This document shows positions 37,896 through 46,954 of a DNA stretch of 51,181 nt, piece by piece. The stretch lies in the NCBI GenBank assembly GCA_017883025.1, contig JADGOH010000036.1:1-51181 (forward strand). Direction: 5' to 3'. A program made the translations under genes and the position numbers. Positions within the stretch are counted from its first letter, which is position 1. Each line of letters begins with the position of its first letter. The notes under the pieces were generated by a model. It did not search any database and was not told the origin of the DNA. It was given only the letters and a program-made list of their open reading frames with translations. The stretch is from Acidimicrobiales bacterium (GTDB taxonomy: Bacteria; Actinomycetota; Acidimicrobiia; Acidimicrobiales; RAAP-2).

Positions 37896-38252
37896 CCGGT
37901 TGTGCCGGTACTTCACTTGTGCGTTGTGCCCGGTCCGCTCGCCGGTCACTACAATTCTCGGACGACCCCGTGGGCACCTGTAGGGGGAACTGCGAACTGC
38001 AACCGTGCACGGACACCGCCGACCGTTCATCGCGTGACGAACTGGTCCCACCCGCGCCCCTTCACCCCCTTTCGCTGCAGTGCGTATCGGTCCGACCACG
38101 CATCGTGTTAAGGAAGACACCACAGTTCGTCCACCGAATTCCGCGAATCCCCTCGTCATCTGCCATGTATGACGACGCCACGTGGTAGGTAGTGTTCACT
38201 TTCCTTACATCAGACCCTGCGGAACGCGCAGTCCCGCCGGTAGGGTGTGCGC

Positions 38253-39305
38253 ATGCCGAACGAGGGGACGACCGGGGTGGAGGACACCGTGCGGCGCAAC
38301 ATCGCCGCCCTGCGGGCCAAGGTCGGCCTGACCCAGCAGGGACTGGCCGACGAGATGCTCCTGCGGGGCATCGGATGGACACGGGAGACCGTCGCCCAGG
38401 TGGAGACCACCAACCGCCGCATGGGCCTGACCGAGGCGATCGCGGTGGCCGCATGCCTCGACGTGCCGCTGGCCCGGTTGACCACGACCGGCGCCGACTC
38501 CGTGTCGGTGGGCGACAGCCGGTGGACGACGGCCTACCTGGCCGCCGCCATCGCCGGGACGGCCGGCGACGTCTTCCCGCCCGAGAGCTACGCCGTGCCA
38601 CTCCGCTCGTACGCCGCCGACTCGGCGCAGGCCTGGGACGAGTCGCCGCCACGGTCGGCACCCCCCGGGAGCCCGCTGGTCGAGCCCGAACGGCGCCGTC
38701 GGCCGCGTGACCGACGGCTCGTCGACCCGACGGAGGCCGGGGGGGCGCCGGACGTGCGTGCGTCGGACGAGGGGTCGGAGGCCCCCCAGAAGGCAGCCGA
38801 GCGCATCGAACGTCGGCTCCGCCTGCGGGTGACGGCCACCGACGTCGACACCACGGCCCAGCACCTGTATGCGCGGAGTCTCGAGGCCGAGCGCGACCGG
38901 CGGGTGACCGACCGGCACTCACTGACCGGGGGCTCCCTCCCCACCATCCGCGGGCACGTGTCGCGCGACCTCGACCGCGAGATCGCCCACGAGATGGAGA
39001 AGCGCACCGAGCGGCCCGGGCGGGACGCAGGTCCCGCCGCCGCCGGCCCGACGGGGGCGGCCGGCACCGGGCCCCTGACGGCTGACGAGGCCGCCTGGGA
39101 GGCCACGCGGCTCAACATCATCCTCGCCAACAAGGGCTACAGCGACAGCGACGTCACCCGGTGGTGGAACTTCACCCGTCACCGCGAGCTCGGCGACGAG
39201 ACCATCGCCGAGGCATGGCGGGACGGCCGGTACACGGCGGTCAGCCGGCTGATCCAGTCACTGCCCGACAAGCACGAGATCGAGGGGGAAGCGCCCGGCG
39301 ACTAG
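38253..39305 (+). CDS. XRE-type HTH regulator with long C-terminal region
   Basis: 'VRRNIAALRAKVGLTQQGLADEMLLRGIGWTRETVAQVETTNRRMGLTEAIAVAACLDVPL'; 'AQHLYARSLEAERDRRV...IRGHVSRDLDREI' similar to other actinobacterial XRE proteins. Confidence 0.75.
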   Translation: MPNEGTTGVEDTVRRNIAALRAKVGLTQQGLADEMLLRGIGWTRETVAQVETTNRRMGLTEAIAVAACLDVPLARLTTTGADSVSVGDSRWTTAYLAAAIAGTAGDVFPPESYAVPLRSYAADSAQAWDESPPRSAPPGSPLVEPERRRRPRDRRLVDPTEAGGAPDVRASDEGSEAPQKAAERIERRLRLRVTATDVDTTAQHLYARSLEAERDRRVTDRHSLTGGSLPTIRGHVSRDLDREIAHEMEKRTERPGRDAGPAAAGPTGAAGTGPLTADEAAWEATRLNIILANKGYSDSDVTRWWNFTRHRELGDETIAEAWRDGRYTAVSRLIQSLPDKHEIEGEAPGD

Positions 39306-39347
39306 CCGAGCGCCGGTGCAACCGCCCCTGCTCCCGTTGGGCAGAAT

Positions 39348-39368
39348 GGGGCGAGCCGGGCTCGCCCC
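39348..39368. terminator. candidate hairpin
   Basis: GGGGCGAGC-CGG-GCTCGCCCC between genes at 39305 and 39394. Confidence 0.45.
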
Positions 39369-39393
39369 GGCACCGCCGACCCGGAGGGACCCC

Positions 39394-40752
39394 ATGGACC
39401 GCGACCGCCTGTCCGCACTGCTCGAGTCCGAACGCGCCACCCACCGCGACCGCAATCCCGGCTCCCGGGCCCAGTTCGCCGGAGCCGAGCACCTGTTCAC
39501 CGGTGTGCCGATGACGTGGATGGCCAACTGGGCGGGCAGCTTCCCCCTCGCCCTGGCCGGGGCCCACGGCGCCCGTGTGACCGACATCGACGGTCACACG
39601 TATGTCGACTTCGCCCTGGGTGACACCGGCGCCATGGCCGGCCACTCCCCCGCCCCGGTCGCCGAGGCCGTCCGTCGCCGCATCGAGACCCTCGGCGGGA
39701 TCACGGCCATGCTGCCGAGCGAGGACGCCGAGTGGGTGGCGGCAGAACTGACCCGCCGCTTCGGGCCGACGCAGTGGTCGTTCGCACTGAGCGCCACCGA
39801 CGCCAACCGGTGGGCCCTGCGGTTGGCCCGCCTGGTGACCGGGCGACCCAAGATCCTCGTGTTCTCGTACTGTTACCACGGCAGCGTCGACGAGACCTTC
39901 GTCGTGGCCGGCCCGGACGGCACCACCCGCTCGCGTCCTGGCAACGTGGCCCCGGCCGTCGACCCGGCGACCACCACGGTCGCCGTCGAGTTCAACGACC
40001 TCGAGGCCGTGGCCCGGGCACTGGCGACCGGGGAGATCGCCGCCGTGCTGACCGAGCCGGCACTGACCAACATCGGCATCGTGCTCCCCGACGACGGGTT
40101 CCTCGCCGGGCTCCGTGCGCTGTGCGACGAGACGGGCACCCTGCTCATGATCGACGAGACCCACACGGTGTCGGCGGGGCCCGGTGGGTGCACGGCAGCG
40201 TGGGGCCTCGACCCCGATATCGTCACCATGGGCAAGGCCATCGCCGGCGGCATCCCCATCGGCGCCTACGGCCTCCGCGCCGACATCGCCGAGCGGGTGC
40301 TGGCCCGGGTGGCCGACCAGGGTGCCGACATCGTCGACGTCGGCGGCATCGGCGGCACGCTCGCCGGCAACGCCCTGTCCATGGCGGCGGCCCGGGCCAC
40401 GCTCGGGCAGGTGCTGACCGACGGCGCCTTCGCCACGATGGACGCCCTGTGCGTGCGCCTCACCGACCGGGCGATCGCCACCGTCGCCCGTCACGGTATG
40501 CCGTGGACGGTGACCCGGCTGGGTGCGAGGTCCGAGTACCGCTTCTGCTCGCCGGCGCCGCGCAACGGGACCGAGTCGGCCGCAGCCGACGATCCCGACC
40601 TCGACGAGTACCTGCACCTGGCCATGGGCAACCGGGGCGTCCTCATCACCCCGTTCCACAACATGGTGCTCATGTGCCCGGCAACCACCGAAGCCGATGT
40701 CGACCTTCACGCCGAGCTGTTCGAGGACGCCGTGGTCCGGCTCGCCGGCTGA
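39394..40752 (+). CDS. class III PLP-dependent aminotransferase (GSA-aminomutase-like)
   Basis: 'GARVTDIDGHTYVDFALGDTGAMAGHSP', 'SATDANRWALRLARLVTGRPKILVFSYCYHG', 'LLMIDETHT', PLP-Lys motif 'TMGKAIAGGIPIGAYG'. Confidence 0.88.
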   Translation: MDRDRLSALLESERATHRDRNPGSRAQFAGAEHLFTGVPMTWMANWAGSFPLALAGAHGARVTDIDGHTYVDFALGDTGAMAGHSPAPVAEAVRRRIETLGGITAMLPSEDAEWVAAELTRRFGPTQWSFALSATDANRWALRLARLVTGRPKILVFSYCYHGSVDETFVVAGPDGTTRSRPGNVAPAVDPATTTVAVEFNDLEAVARALATGEIAAVLTEPALTNIGIVLPDDGFLAGLRALCDETGTLLMIDETHTVSAGPGGCTAAWGLDPDIVTMGKAIAGGIPIGAYGLRADIAERVLARVADQGADIVDVGGIGGTLAGNALSMAAARATLGQVLTDGAFATMDALCVRLTDRAIATVARHGMPWTVTRLGARSEYRFCSPAPRNGTESAAADDPDLDEYLHLAMGNRGVLITPFHNMVLMCPATTEADVDLHAELFEDAVVRLAG

Positions 40753-40761
40753 CGACGCCGT

Positions 40762-40995
40762 TCAGGCGTCGCCGGTCGACCCCGCCAGCAGCTCGTCGAA
40801 CAGGGCGCGCACTCGGCGGTCGACGTCGTCCACGATGGGGCGCACGTCCTCGACGGGCAATCCGGCCGGGTCCGACAGCTCCCAGTCGACCACCCGTGTC
40901 CCCGGGTAGATCGGACAGGCGTCGCCACACCCCATCGTCACGACGGCGTCGGCGGCCCGGGCCGCCTCGTCGGTCACAGGCTTCGGGTGCTCGGT
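40762..40995 (-). pseudogene. arsC: 3' fragment of arsenate reductase (LMW-PTP-type ArsC)
   Basis: 'EHPKPVTDEAARAADAVVTMGCGDACPIYPGTRVVDWELSDPAGLPVEDVRPIVDDVDRRVRALFDELL' matches only the C-terminal part of ArsC; the N-terminal P-loop half is absent. Confidence 0.82.
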
Positions 40996-41005
40996 GGGTC
41001 GACGT

Positions 41006-41113
41006 GGCGAAATTGGCCTAGCCGGGTCGCACCTTGGCCGGCTCGGCTCCGAAGAGCTTGGTGGAGAAGGTGATCGCCTCGTCGAGGTCGGACACGTCGA
41101 GAGCGGGCTGCAC
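41006..41113 (-). pseudogene. arsI: 5' fragment of ArsI/CadI-type VOC metalloenzyme
   Basis: 'RVQPALDVSDLDEAITFSTKLFGAEPAKVRPG-*-ANFA': a family-like N-terminus, a TAG at 41018-41020 where Tyr is expected, then residual ANFA before homology ends at ~41005. Confidence 0.75.
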
Positions 41114-41161
41114 ACGGGGACCGCGTGCTGCCCGCCACCGGCGGACCATGCGCTGACCGAG

Positions 41162-41457
41162 GTGGAGGCGATCCGGCTGCCCGGCGTACTCGCAGTGCTG
41201 AGCGATCCCGTGCGACTTCGCATCTTCTCGATCATCGCCAACCAGGACGAAGCGTGCAGCTGCAACCTCGAAGCTCCGCTCGGCAAGAGCCAGCCGACGA
41301 TCTCCCACCACCCCCACGGGCTGGCGGGCGCGGGGTTGATCGTCGGGGAGGAGCGCGGCCGATGGACGTGGTGGCGGCCCTGCCCGCGCAGCTCGACGCG
41401 CGGGGTGCCGCGCTCGGGACGCTCGGCTGCGGAGCGGCCGGGACGACCGACAGCTAG
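41162..41457 (+). pseudogene. arsR: ArsR-family regulator with a -1 frameshift near 41377
   Basis: Frame A: 'VEAIRLPGVLAVLSDPVRLRIFSIIANQDEACSCNLEAPLGKSQPTISHH...GLIVGEERGRWTWWR'. The C-terminus continues in another frame: 'ALPAQLDARGAALGTLG'. Confidence 0.78.
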
Positions 41458-43376
41458 CGCGGCGGGGACGGTCGGAGTTGCTGTCGTCTCGCGTAGACCC
41501 AGGAGCGGGTCGACCGCCACGAGCGGCGAACGGCCATTCGCTTCTGCGTCAGTAGACCGTCGCGGCGGAGTGCCACGTCGGAGCCGGCCGCTTCGTGGAT
41601 CGCCTGGGCCATCCGGAGATAGGAGTGGCGTCGGTAGTGCCGGATGTCCGCCGCCAGGTCGTCCCGGGAGACGACGAAGGAGCGGACATCGCACACCGTG
41701 ACGTTCGGGAGCGTTGCCACCACCTCGTCGAGCGCCGTGTTCATCTGGGCGTGACGCAGGTGGCGGTCAGGTTCGCCGGGATTGTCCACCGCGACCTCCG
41801 CCCCGTTGATCAGGACCAGGCGTGCATCGTCGGGCAGTGACCGGGCCAACCAACGGATGTTCTCCTGGAACGCCTCCGGCGTCAGGGGGCCGCGGTGCTC
41901 GAACTCCCGTGCGAACCACTCGAGGAAGTCCCGGTCGATCGCCACGTCGCCGAACTTCGCCTCCACATGGGGCCACTGGCTCTGTTCGGTGACCACGCAG
42001 TCGTACTGGTTCCACGGCACCACGAGACCCGTGGCCCGGTGCCTGTAGCGCCCCTGGGTGTAGTCCATCAGGACGCTGTACACCAACACGTCGTAGTCGG
42101 GCTCGACCACCACGGGTGAGCGGAAGGCCTCCCGATCGAGGAAGGGGAGCCGGTCGACGACCTCCGCCTGCGCCGCCGACAGCCCGGTGACGGACTGCCG
42201 GAGGATGTCCGTGTGCTCCACGTGGATGACGGCTCCGGTCGGCCCGTTCCGCGAGAAGTCCGTGTCGATTGTGCCCCCAAGGTATTGGGCGGCGGCCATG
42301 AGGTCGCACCCTCCCACCATGAGCAACCGCCCGTCGTTGAGTGGCCGCGACGCCTCGGGTGCTTCGCCCCACGACCCCTCGCCATCGCCGGTGCCACTGC
42401 CGGCGGTGTCGAGTGTGATCCAGTCGACCGGCGTCCCGAGGGTGGACGCGACTTCACCGACCACGGTCAGAGCGGGACGGCCCAGCATCTCGTGGACCCA
42501 CTGTTCGACACCCATGTGCAAGATCCGACACGAGAAGAGGAAGTCGGTGAGCACGCTCCCGTCGCCCGACAGCGAGTAGAAACCGCAGATCCCGTAGTCC
42601 CCGTACCGGTCGCGGACGCGCACGAACCCGGAAGGCGTGGACGGGTCTGCGAGCAGCGCGTCGAACTCCTGCCGCGACGGCCTCCGCTTGGTGAAGTTGA
42701 GCTGGTTGGTCCGGTGCACCAGGTCGAACAGCCGGTCTGCCTCCGCTGGCGAGGCGTCGAACATGCCGGCCCGGATGGCGCACGAGCGGAGGAACGCCTC
42801 GCTCGATGCGCCCGCGGACTCGCGGGCCTCCCGTTTGCGGTCGAGGATCCGGTACTGCCGCAGCCGGGAGAGCCCCGTGTCGTCCTTGCCGCGCAACTCC
42901 GGGAGGTCGAGCAGACGCTCGATGACCCCGGGGCCGGCGGTCTGGATGCCGGGAACCGCGCTGCGCACCTCCTCCAGGTTGAATGGGAGGTCGTCGACGA
43001 ACAGTACCGATTCCGGTCGCAACTGGGCGTCCTCGACGATCCGGGCGACGACCGCGCCTTTCGCCGCCCAGTCGATCCGGGCGAAGACGAACTCCTCCCA
43101 GATGCCTTCGGCCTCGAGCCTGGCCCGGGCCACGTCAGGATCGTTCTTGGAGCAGATCGAGTTCACGATCCCCCGCCGGTTCAGGGTGCGCACGATGTCG
43201 GCATGCACCGGGTCGATCACCACCGGACCCTCGCTGAGCGTGCCGGACCAGAATGTGTCGTCGAGGTCCCAGATCACGAGCCGGATCGGTTCCTGCAGCG
43301 GGAACCGGGAAGATGGGTCGTCGTCGACGATGTCGTCAGACGGTAGTCCGCTCATCTGAATCCCTTGTGCCTCCAT
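41454..43376 (-). CDS. FkbH-like HAD-IIIC protein with C-terminal SGNH/DUF6270-like domain
   Basis: 'VIWDLDDTFWSGTLSEG', 'SICSKND', 'VLFVDDLPFNLEEV', 'RTNQLNFTKRR'; C-terminal 'LMVGGCDLMAAAQYLGG...HYRRHSYLRMAQAIHEA'. Confidence 0.85.
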   Translation of the reverse strand: MEAQGIQMSGLPSDDIVDDDPSSRFPLQEPIRLVIWDLDDTFWSGTLSEGPVVIDPVHADIVRTLNRRGIVNSICSKNDPDVARARLEAEGIWEEFVFARIDWAAKGAVVARIVEDAQLRPESVLFVDDLPFNLEEVRSAVPGIQTAGPGVIERLLDLPELRGKDDTGLSRLRQYRILDRKREARESAGASSEAFLRSCAIRAGMFDASPAEADRLFDLVHRTNQLNFTKRRPSRQEFDALLADPSTPSGFVRVRDRYGDYGICGFYSLSGDGSVLTDFLFSCRILHMGVEQWVHEMLGRPALTVVGEVASTLGTPVDWITLDTAGSGTGDGEGSWGEAPEASRPLNDGRLLMVGGCDLMAAAQYLGGTIDTDFSRNGPTGAVIHVEHTDILRQSVTGLSAAQAEVVDRLPFLDREAFRSPVVVEPDYDVLVYSVLMDYTQGRYRHRATGLVVPWNQYDCVVTEQSQWPHVEAKFGDVAIDRDFLEWFAREFEHRGPLTPEAFQENIRWLARSLPDDARLVLINGAEVAVDNPGEPDRHLRHAQMNTALDEVVATLPNVTVCDVRSFVVSRDDLAADIRHYRRHSYLRMAQAIHEAAGSDVALRRDGLLTQKRMAVRRSWRSTRSWVYARRQQLRPSPPR

Positions 43377-43551
43377 GGTCCCACCAGGCTCGCGACCGGG
43401 GCATCCGCACGCCTCGAAGGTCGATCCAGTGGTCGGTCCATCCGGCGCCGATAGTAGCCCAGCCCAAGTCGCCAGCCCATCGGCGCCGGCATCATCGCGA
43501 CCCTCACGACCACGACGCGGGATGCACAGGAGCCCACGCTACAGTGACCAA

Positions 43552-44424
43552 ATGGCACTCCTTCGGTCGGGACGCCCCCCGCTGACCGCTGCCGCCGTGG
43601 GCCGCAAACTGCGTTGGTGGTCCGTCTTCGCCTCGCACTACCTCACCGCAGATCTGCGCCAACTGCCGGACTTCGTCATCCTCGGCACCCAACGCGGCAG
43701 TACGACGTCGCTCTACCGTTGGTTGAGTTCGCATCCGGACGTCGCACCCGCGTTGAAGAAGGAGGTCCACTACTTCGACGACCACTACCAGCACGGATTC
43801 CGCTGGTACCGGGCCCATTTTCCGCTGCGGCGCCGGGGTCGAACGACCGGCGAGGCCAGTCCGTACATGCTCTTTCATCCGCTCGCCCCCAAACGGGCGG
43901 CTGCTGCGCTCCCCGCGTCGACCAAGTTCATCGTGCTCCTGAGGGAGCCCGTCGACCGGGCGGTCTCGCACTACTGGTACTGGCAGAAGCTGGGGCTGTA
44001 CGAGACGGAGACCTTTGCACGGGCCATCGAACTCGAGCCGGCACGGATGGCCGCCGTCGAGGAGCAGGTCCTCCGGGGCGAACGGAGCGTTGATCACGTC
44101 GCCTACTCCTACCTGTCCCGTGGCGTCTACGAACCCCAGCTCCGTCGGTGGTTCGACGCGGTCGGACGTGACCGGATCCTCGTCCTGGAGAGTGAGCAAC
44201 TGAACACCGATCCACACTGCTCCGAGCAGGTGCTCGACTGGATCGGGCTCCGCCGATGGGACGAGCCATTCCCCCTCGTCAACGGAGCGGAGCGCACCGA
44301 GGGGGAAGATCCTGAGTTGCTGCGCCGGCTCCACGAGTACTTCGAACCGCACAACCAGGCGCTCTTCGAGCTGCTCGGATCCCCGCTGTGGGGCGCCGAC
44401 GCGGACGTACCCGGCCCCCGCTGA
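43552..44424 (+). CDS. sulfotransferase (heparan-sulfate-type fold)
   Basis: 5'-PSB-like 'FVILGTQRGSTTSLYRWL'; 3'-PB-like 'LREPVDRAVSHYW'; 'KEVHYFDDHYQHGFRWYRAHFP'. Confidence 0.92.
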   Translation: MALLRSGRPPLTAAAVGRKLRWWSVFASHYLTADLRQLPDFVILGTQRGSTTSLYRWLSSHPDVAPALKKEVHYFDDHYQHGFRWYRAHFPLRRRGRTTGEASPYMLFHPLAPKRAAAALPASTKFIVLLREPVDRAVSHYWYWQKLGLYETETFARAIELEPARMAAVEEQVLRGERSVDHVAYSYLSRGVYEPQLRRWFDAVGRDRILVLESEQLNTDPHCSEQVLDWIGLRRWDEPFPLVNGAERTEGEDPELLRRLHEYFEPHNQALFELLGSPLWGADADVPGPR

Positions 44425-44568
44425 GTCGGGCGCCGGACCGCCACCTTCGACACCGCATCCGACGACGCCGCCCGCAGCGGTCGGCCCCTCGCGGGGACCC
44501 GTCACCTGGCCGGCGGATCCTGGCACCCACCTCCCAGGAGAGGAGCACGTTGGCGAACGAGGTTGCCG

Positions 44569-44590
44569 TCCTGTCGGCCGGCCGACAGGA
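44569..44590. repeat. perfect 22-bp palindrome
   Basis: TCCTGTCGGCC/GGCCGACAGGA in the gap between two convergent sulfotransferase genes. Confidence 0.9.
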
Positions 44591-44896
44591 TCAAGGTGGC
44601 CCCCGGCCGGAGCGGCAGATGGGCCGCGGGCCTCCGCAAGAAGTCGCCATGCCGGGGGCACACGAAGTCGAGGGCCATGTAGACCTGCTGCCCGACGGTC
44701 GGACCGTGCCCGCACCGCGAAATGGGGTGTCCGGGCGACCTTGGAGGACTCGTCCACTGCGTCCAGTTCGGCAATGGCCGGGCGCTCACGGGTGGACTCG
44801 TCGCATGGGCGGTAGCGGCGGGTGCCGCCGATGATGTCGTCGAAGGAGTGGTTGATCCGCAGCAGGCGGCGGGACGGCCTGGCGCTGGCGCCGGGG

Positions 44897-45775
44897 TCAG
44901 CCGGTGGCGGATCGGCCCGGATCGCCCGTCCAGAGCTCGCGGCCCAGCAGCTCGAACAGCTCCCGGTTGGGCGCTGCGAACCGCGTCCGGAGCCGGTCGA
45001 GCAGCCCGGCGTCCTCGCCGTCGAGCCGGTCGGCCCCGTACAACTGCGGGTACGGGACGCCGGCCGGTTCGAGTCCGAGCCGGTCGAGCACCAGGTCGCG
45101 TTCGCCTCCGCCGTCGTAGAGGCGCTCACTCTCCAGGACCAGGACGCGGTCCCGGCCGACGGCATCGAACCAGCGGCGCAACTGCGGGGCATAGTCCCCC
45201 CGCGCCTGGTACGAGAACGCCATGTGCTCCCTGCTCCACTCACCGCGCTCGAAGGCGTCCTGCGTGGCCGCCAGCCGCTCCGGCTCCAGGTCGAGGGCGC
45301 GGGCGATCGGCTCGGTCTCCCACAACCCGATCCGCCGGTTGTGCCAGTAGTGGGAGATGGCCCGCTGCACCGGGTCCCGCAGCACTACGAGGAATGTGGT
45401 GTGCGCCGGCAGGTCACGTGCCGCCCGGACCGGGGACACCGGGTTGTACAGCATGTGCGTGCTGGACTCCCCGGTGATCCCGCGGTGCCACCTCACCGGG
45501 AAGTGGGACCGGTACCAGGCGGGCCCCCTGCCGTAGTCGCGGTCGAAGTAGTGCACCTCCTTCGCGTAGCGGTACGCGGGGGCCACGCCAGGCTGGGCGT
45601 TGAGCCAGTTGATGAGCGACGTGGTACCCCCGCGCATCGTCCCGACGATCACAAAGTCGGGGAGCACCCGTAGCGAGGAGGTCAGCTGACGGGCGGTGAA
45701 CCGGGCCTTGGCATCGGCCCGGCCGGCGAAACCCGGCGCGCCCGCACCTGACGGTCGTGCCCCCTTGCCACCCAT
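44897..45775 (-). CDS. sulfotransferase, paralog of 43552-44424
   Basis: 'FVIVGTMRGGTTSLINWL', 'LRDPVQRAISHYW', 'LRRWFDAVGRDRVLVLESE' shared with the first copy. Confidence 0.92.
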   Translation of the reverse strand: MGGKGARPSGAGAPGFAGRADAKARFTARQLTSSLRVLPDFVIVGTMRGGTTSLINWLNAQPGVAPAYRYAKEVHYFDRDYGRGPAWYRSHFPVRWHRGITGESSTHMLYNPVSPVRAARDLPAHTTFLVVLRDPVQRAISHYWHNRRIGLWETEPIARALDLEPERLAATQDAFERGEWSREHMAFSYQARGDYAPQLRRWFDAVGRDRVLVLESERLYDGGGERDLVLDRLGLEPAGVPYPQLYGADRLDGEDAGLLDRLRTRFAAPNRELFELLGRELWTGDPGRSATG

Positions 45776-46564
45776 GGATCGACAGTAGCACCGGGCCCCT
45801 GGTGTGCTCCTGCGATGGTGGCGCTCCCGACGGGACGATGACGGCCTCGTCGGACGTCGCGCGCGGCCCTGTCGCCTATCCCCCACCCCCGGGCGAACGT
45901 GCCCACGGCAACGGGGCCACGGCAAGGGATCGGAGAGAGTGGGGTCTGCAACTCCCCACACCCATTCCTCGGCCCGCCGAGGTTCGAAGCCGCCGCCGAC
46001 CGCTGGGCGCCGTGGCCTCGGTTCGCCGGCCGGGGACGGGGTGGCTCAGCGCTGGACGCCTTCAACCTGCCCGTCCCGGCCCGGCCGACCAACGAGTTCG
46101 ATGTCGACTTGCCGCTCGCCTCGGGTGTCCCACCTACCCGTTCTGCGGCACACTCGCCGCCATTGACGGACGCGCTAGGGGACACGTGCGGCCGCCCGGA
46201 TCCGTCGATCGGTGCGAGCGGAGCTCCCCGTCCTCCGATCTCGCAGCCGCTCGGATCAGCTGCCCGGTTTCAGCGGAGACGTCGCCGATTCCGGATGCGG
46301 CTCCCAGCCGACGGGCCTCGACCGGGACTGCCCTCGCGTGCCGTGCCCGACTCGGCAGTCTCCCTCGACCACGGTGCACCCCAGTCATCCCGTGTGTCAT
46401 CCAGCGTGATCCGAGGGACCTGGCCCGACGACGATCCGGCATCCGGCACGGCGCCAGCGCCAGCATCGATGGGCGGCCGGCAGCGGAGGGCCCAATCGGC
46501 GCCGACATCCGTGGGCGGGGAGGGCCGGCGCGTCATGGGACGCGCGGGCTGACGGCGATCACCT

Positions 46565-46954
46565 TCAATGGCGAACGGCGACGACGAGTTCGGCCATGCA
46601 GCGCTCCCATCCCTCAAGGTGGGAGGGCTCACGGTCCGCCGGGAGGTCGCCGTGGGTGAGGTTCACGATCGTGTCGGCGCCGTCGGCGACGAACACCACC
46701 TCCACCGTGCTGCTCCCGGGCGGCATCGTGGCATCCTCGGGGATCCCCCAGGTGAAGACCACCCGGTGGGGTGGCTCCACCGCGACGTAGCTGCCGCGGG
46801 CGGCGACCCCGCTGAAGTCGACGGCGAAGGTCCCGCCCGGCCTGGCGTCGAGCTCGACGCGCTCCCCGATCCAGGTGAGCATCAGTTGGGGGTCGGTGAA
46901 GTAGGGGAACACCACTTCGGGGGGTGCGGAGATGCGCACGCTGGTGCTGATCAT
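46565..46954 (-). CDS. SRPBCC/AHSA1-family protein
   Basis: 'RISAPPEVVFPYFTDPQLMLTWIGERVELDARPGGTF', 'HLEGWERCMAEL'. Confidence 0.9.
   Translation of the reverse strand: MISTSVRISAPPEVVFPYFTDPQLMLTWIGERVELDARPGGTFAVDFSGVAARGSYVAVEPPHRVVFTWGIPEDATMPPGSSTVEVVFVADGADTIVNLTHGDLPADREPSHLEGWERCMAELVVAVRH

Noticed and set aside
44502-44789. 95-aa ORF with 'RCGHGPTVGQQVYMALDFVCPRHGDFL'
   Set aside because: Cys/His spacing is suggestive, but it contains the palindrome and no homology is recognised; not enough to call a gene.
43504-45243. 579-aa minus-strand ORF spanning both sulfotransferases
   Set aside because: Out of frame with the minus-strand sulfotransferase and antisense to the plus-strand one; only a short segment in the gap (~44500-44880) could be real, and I recognise no family.
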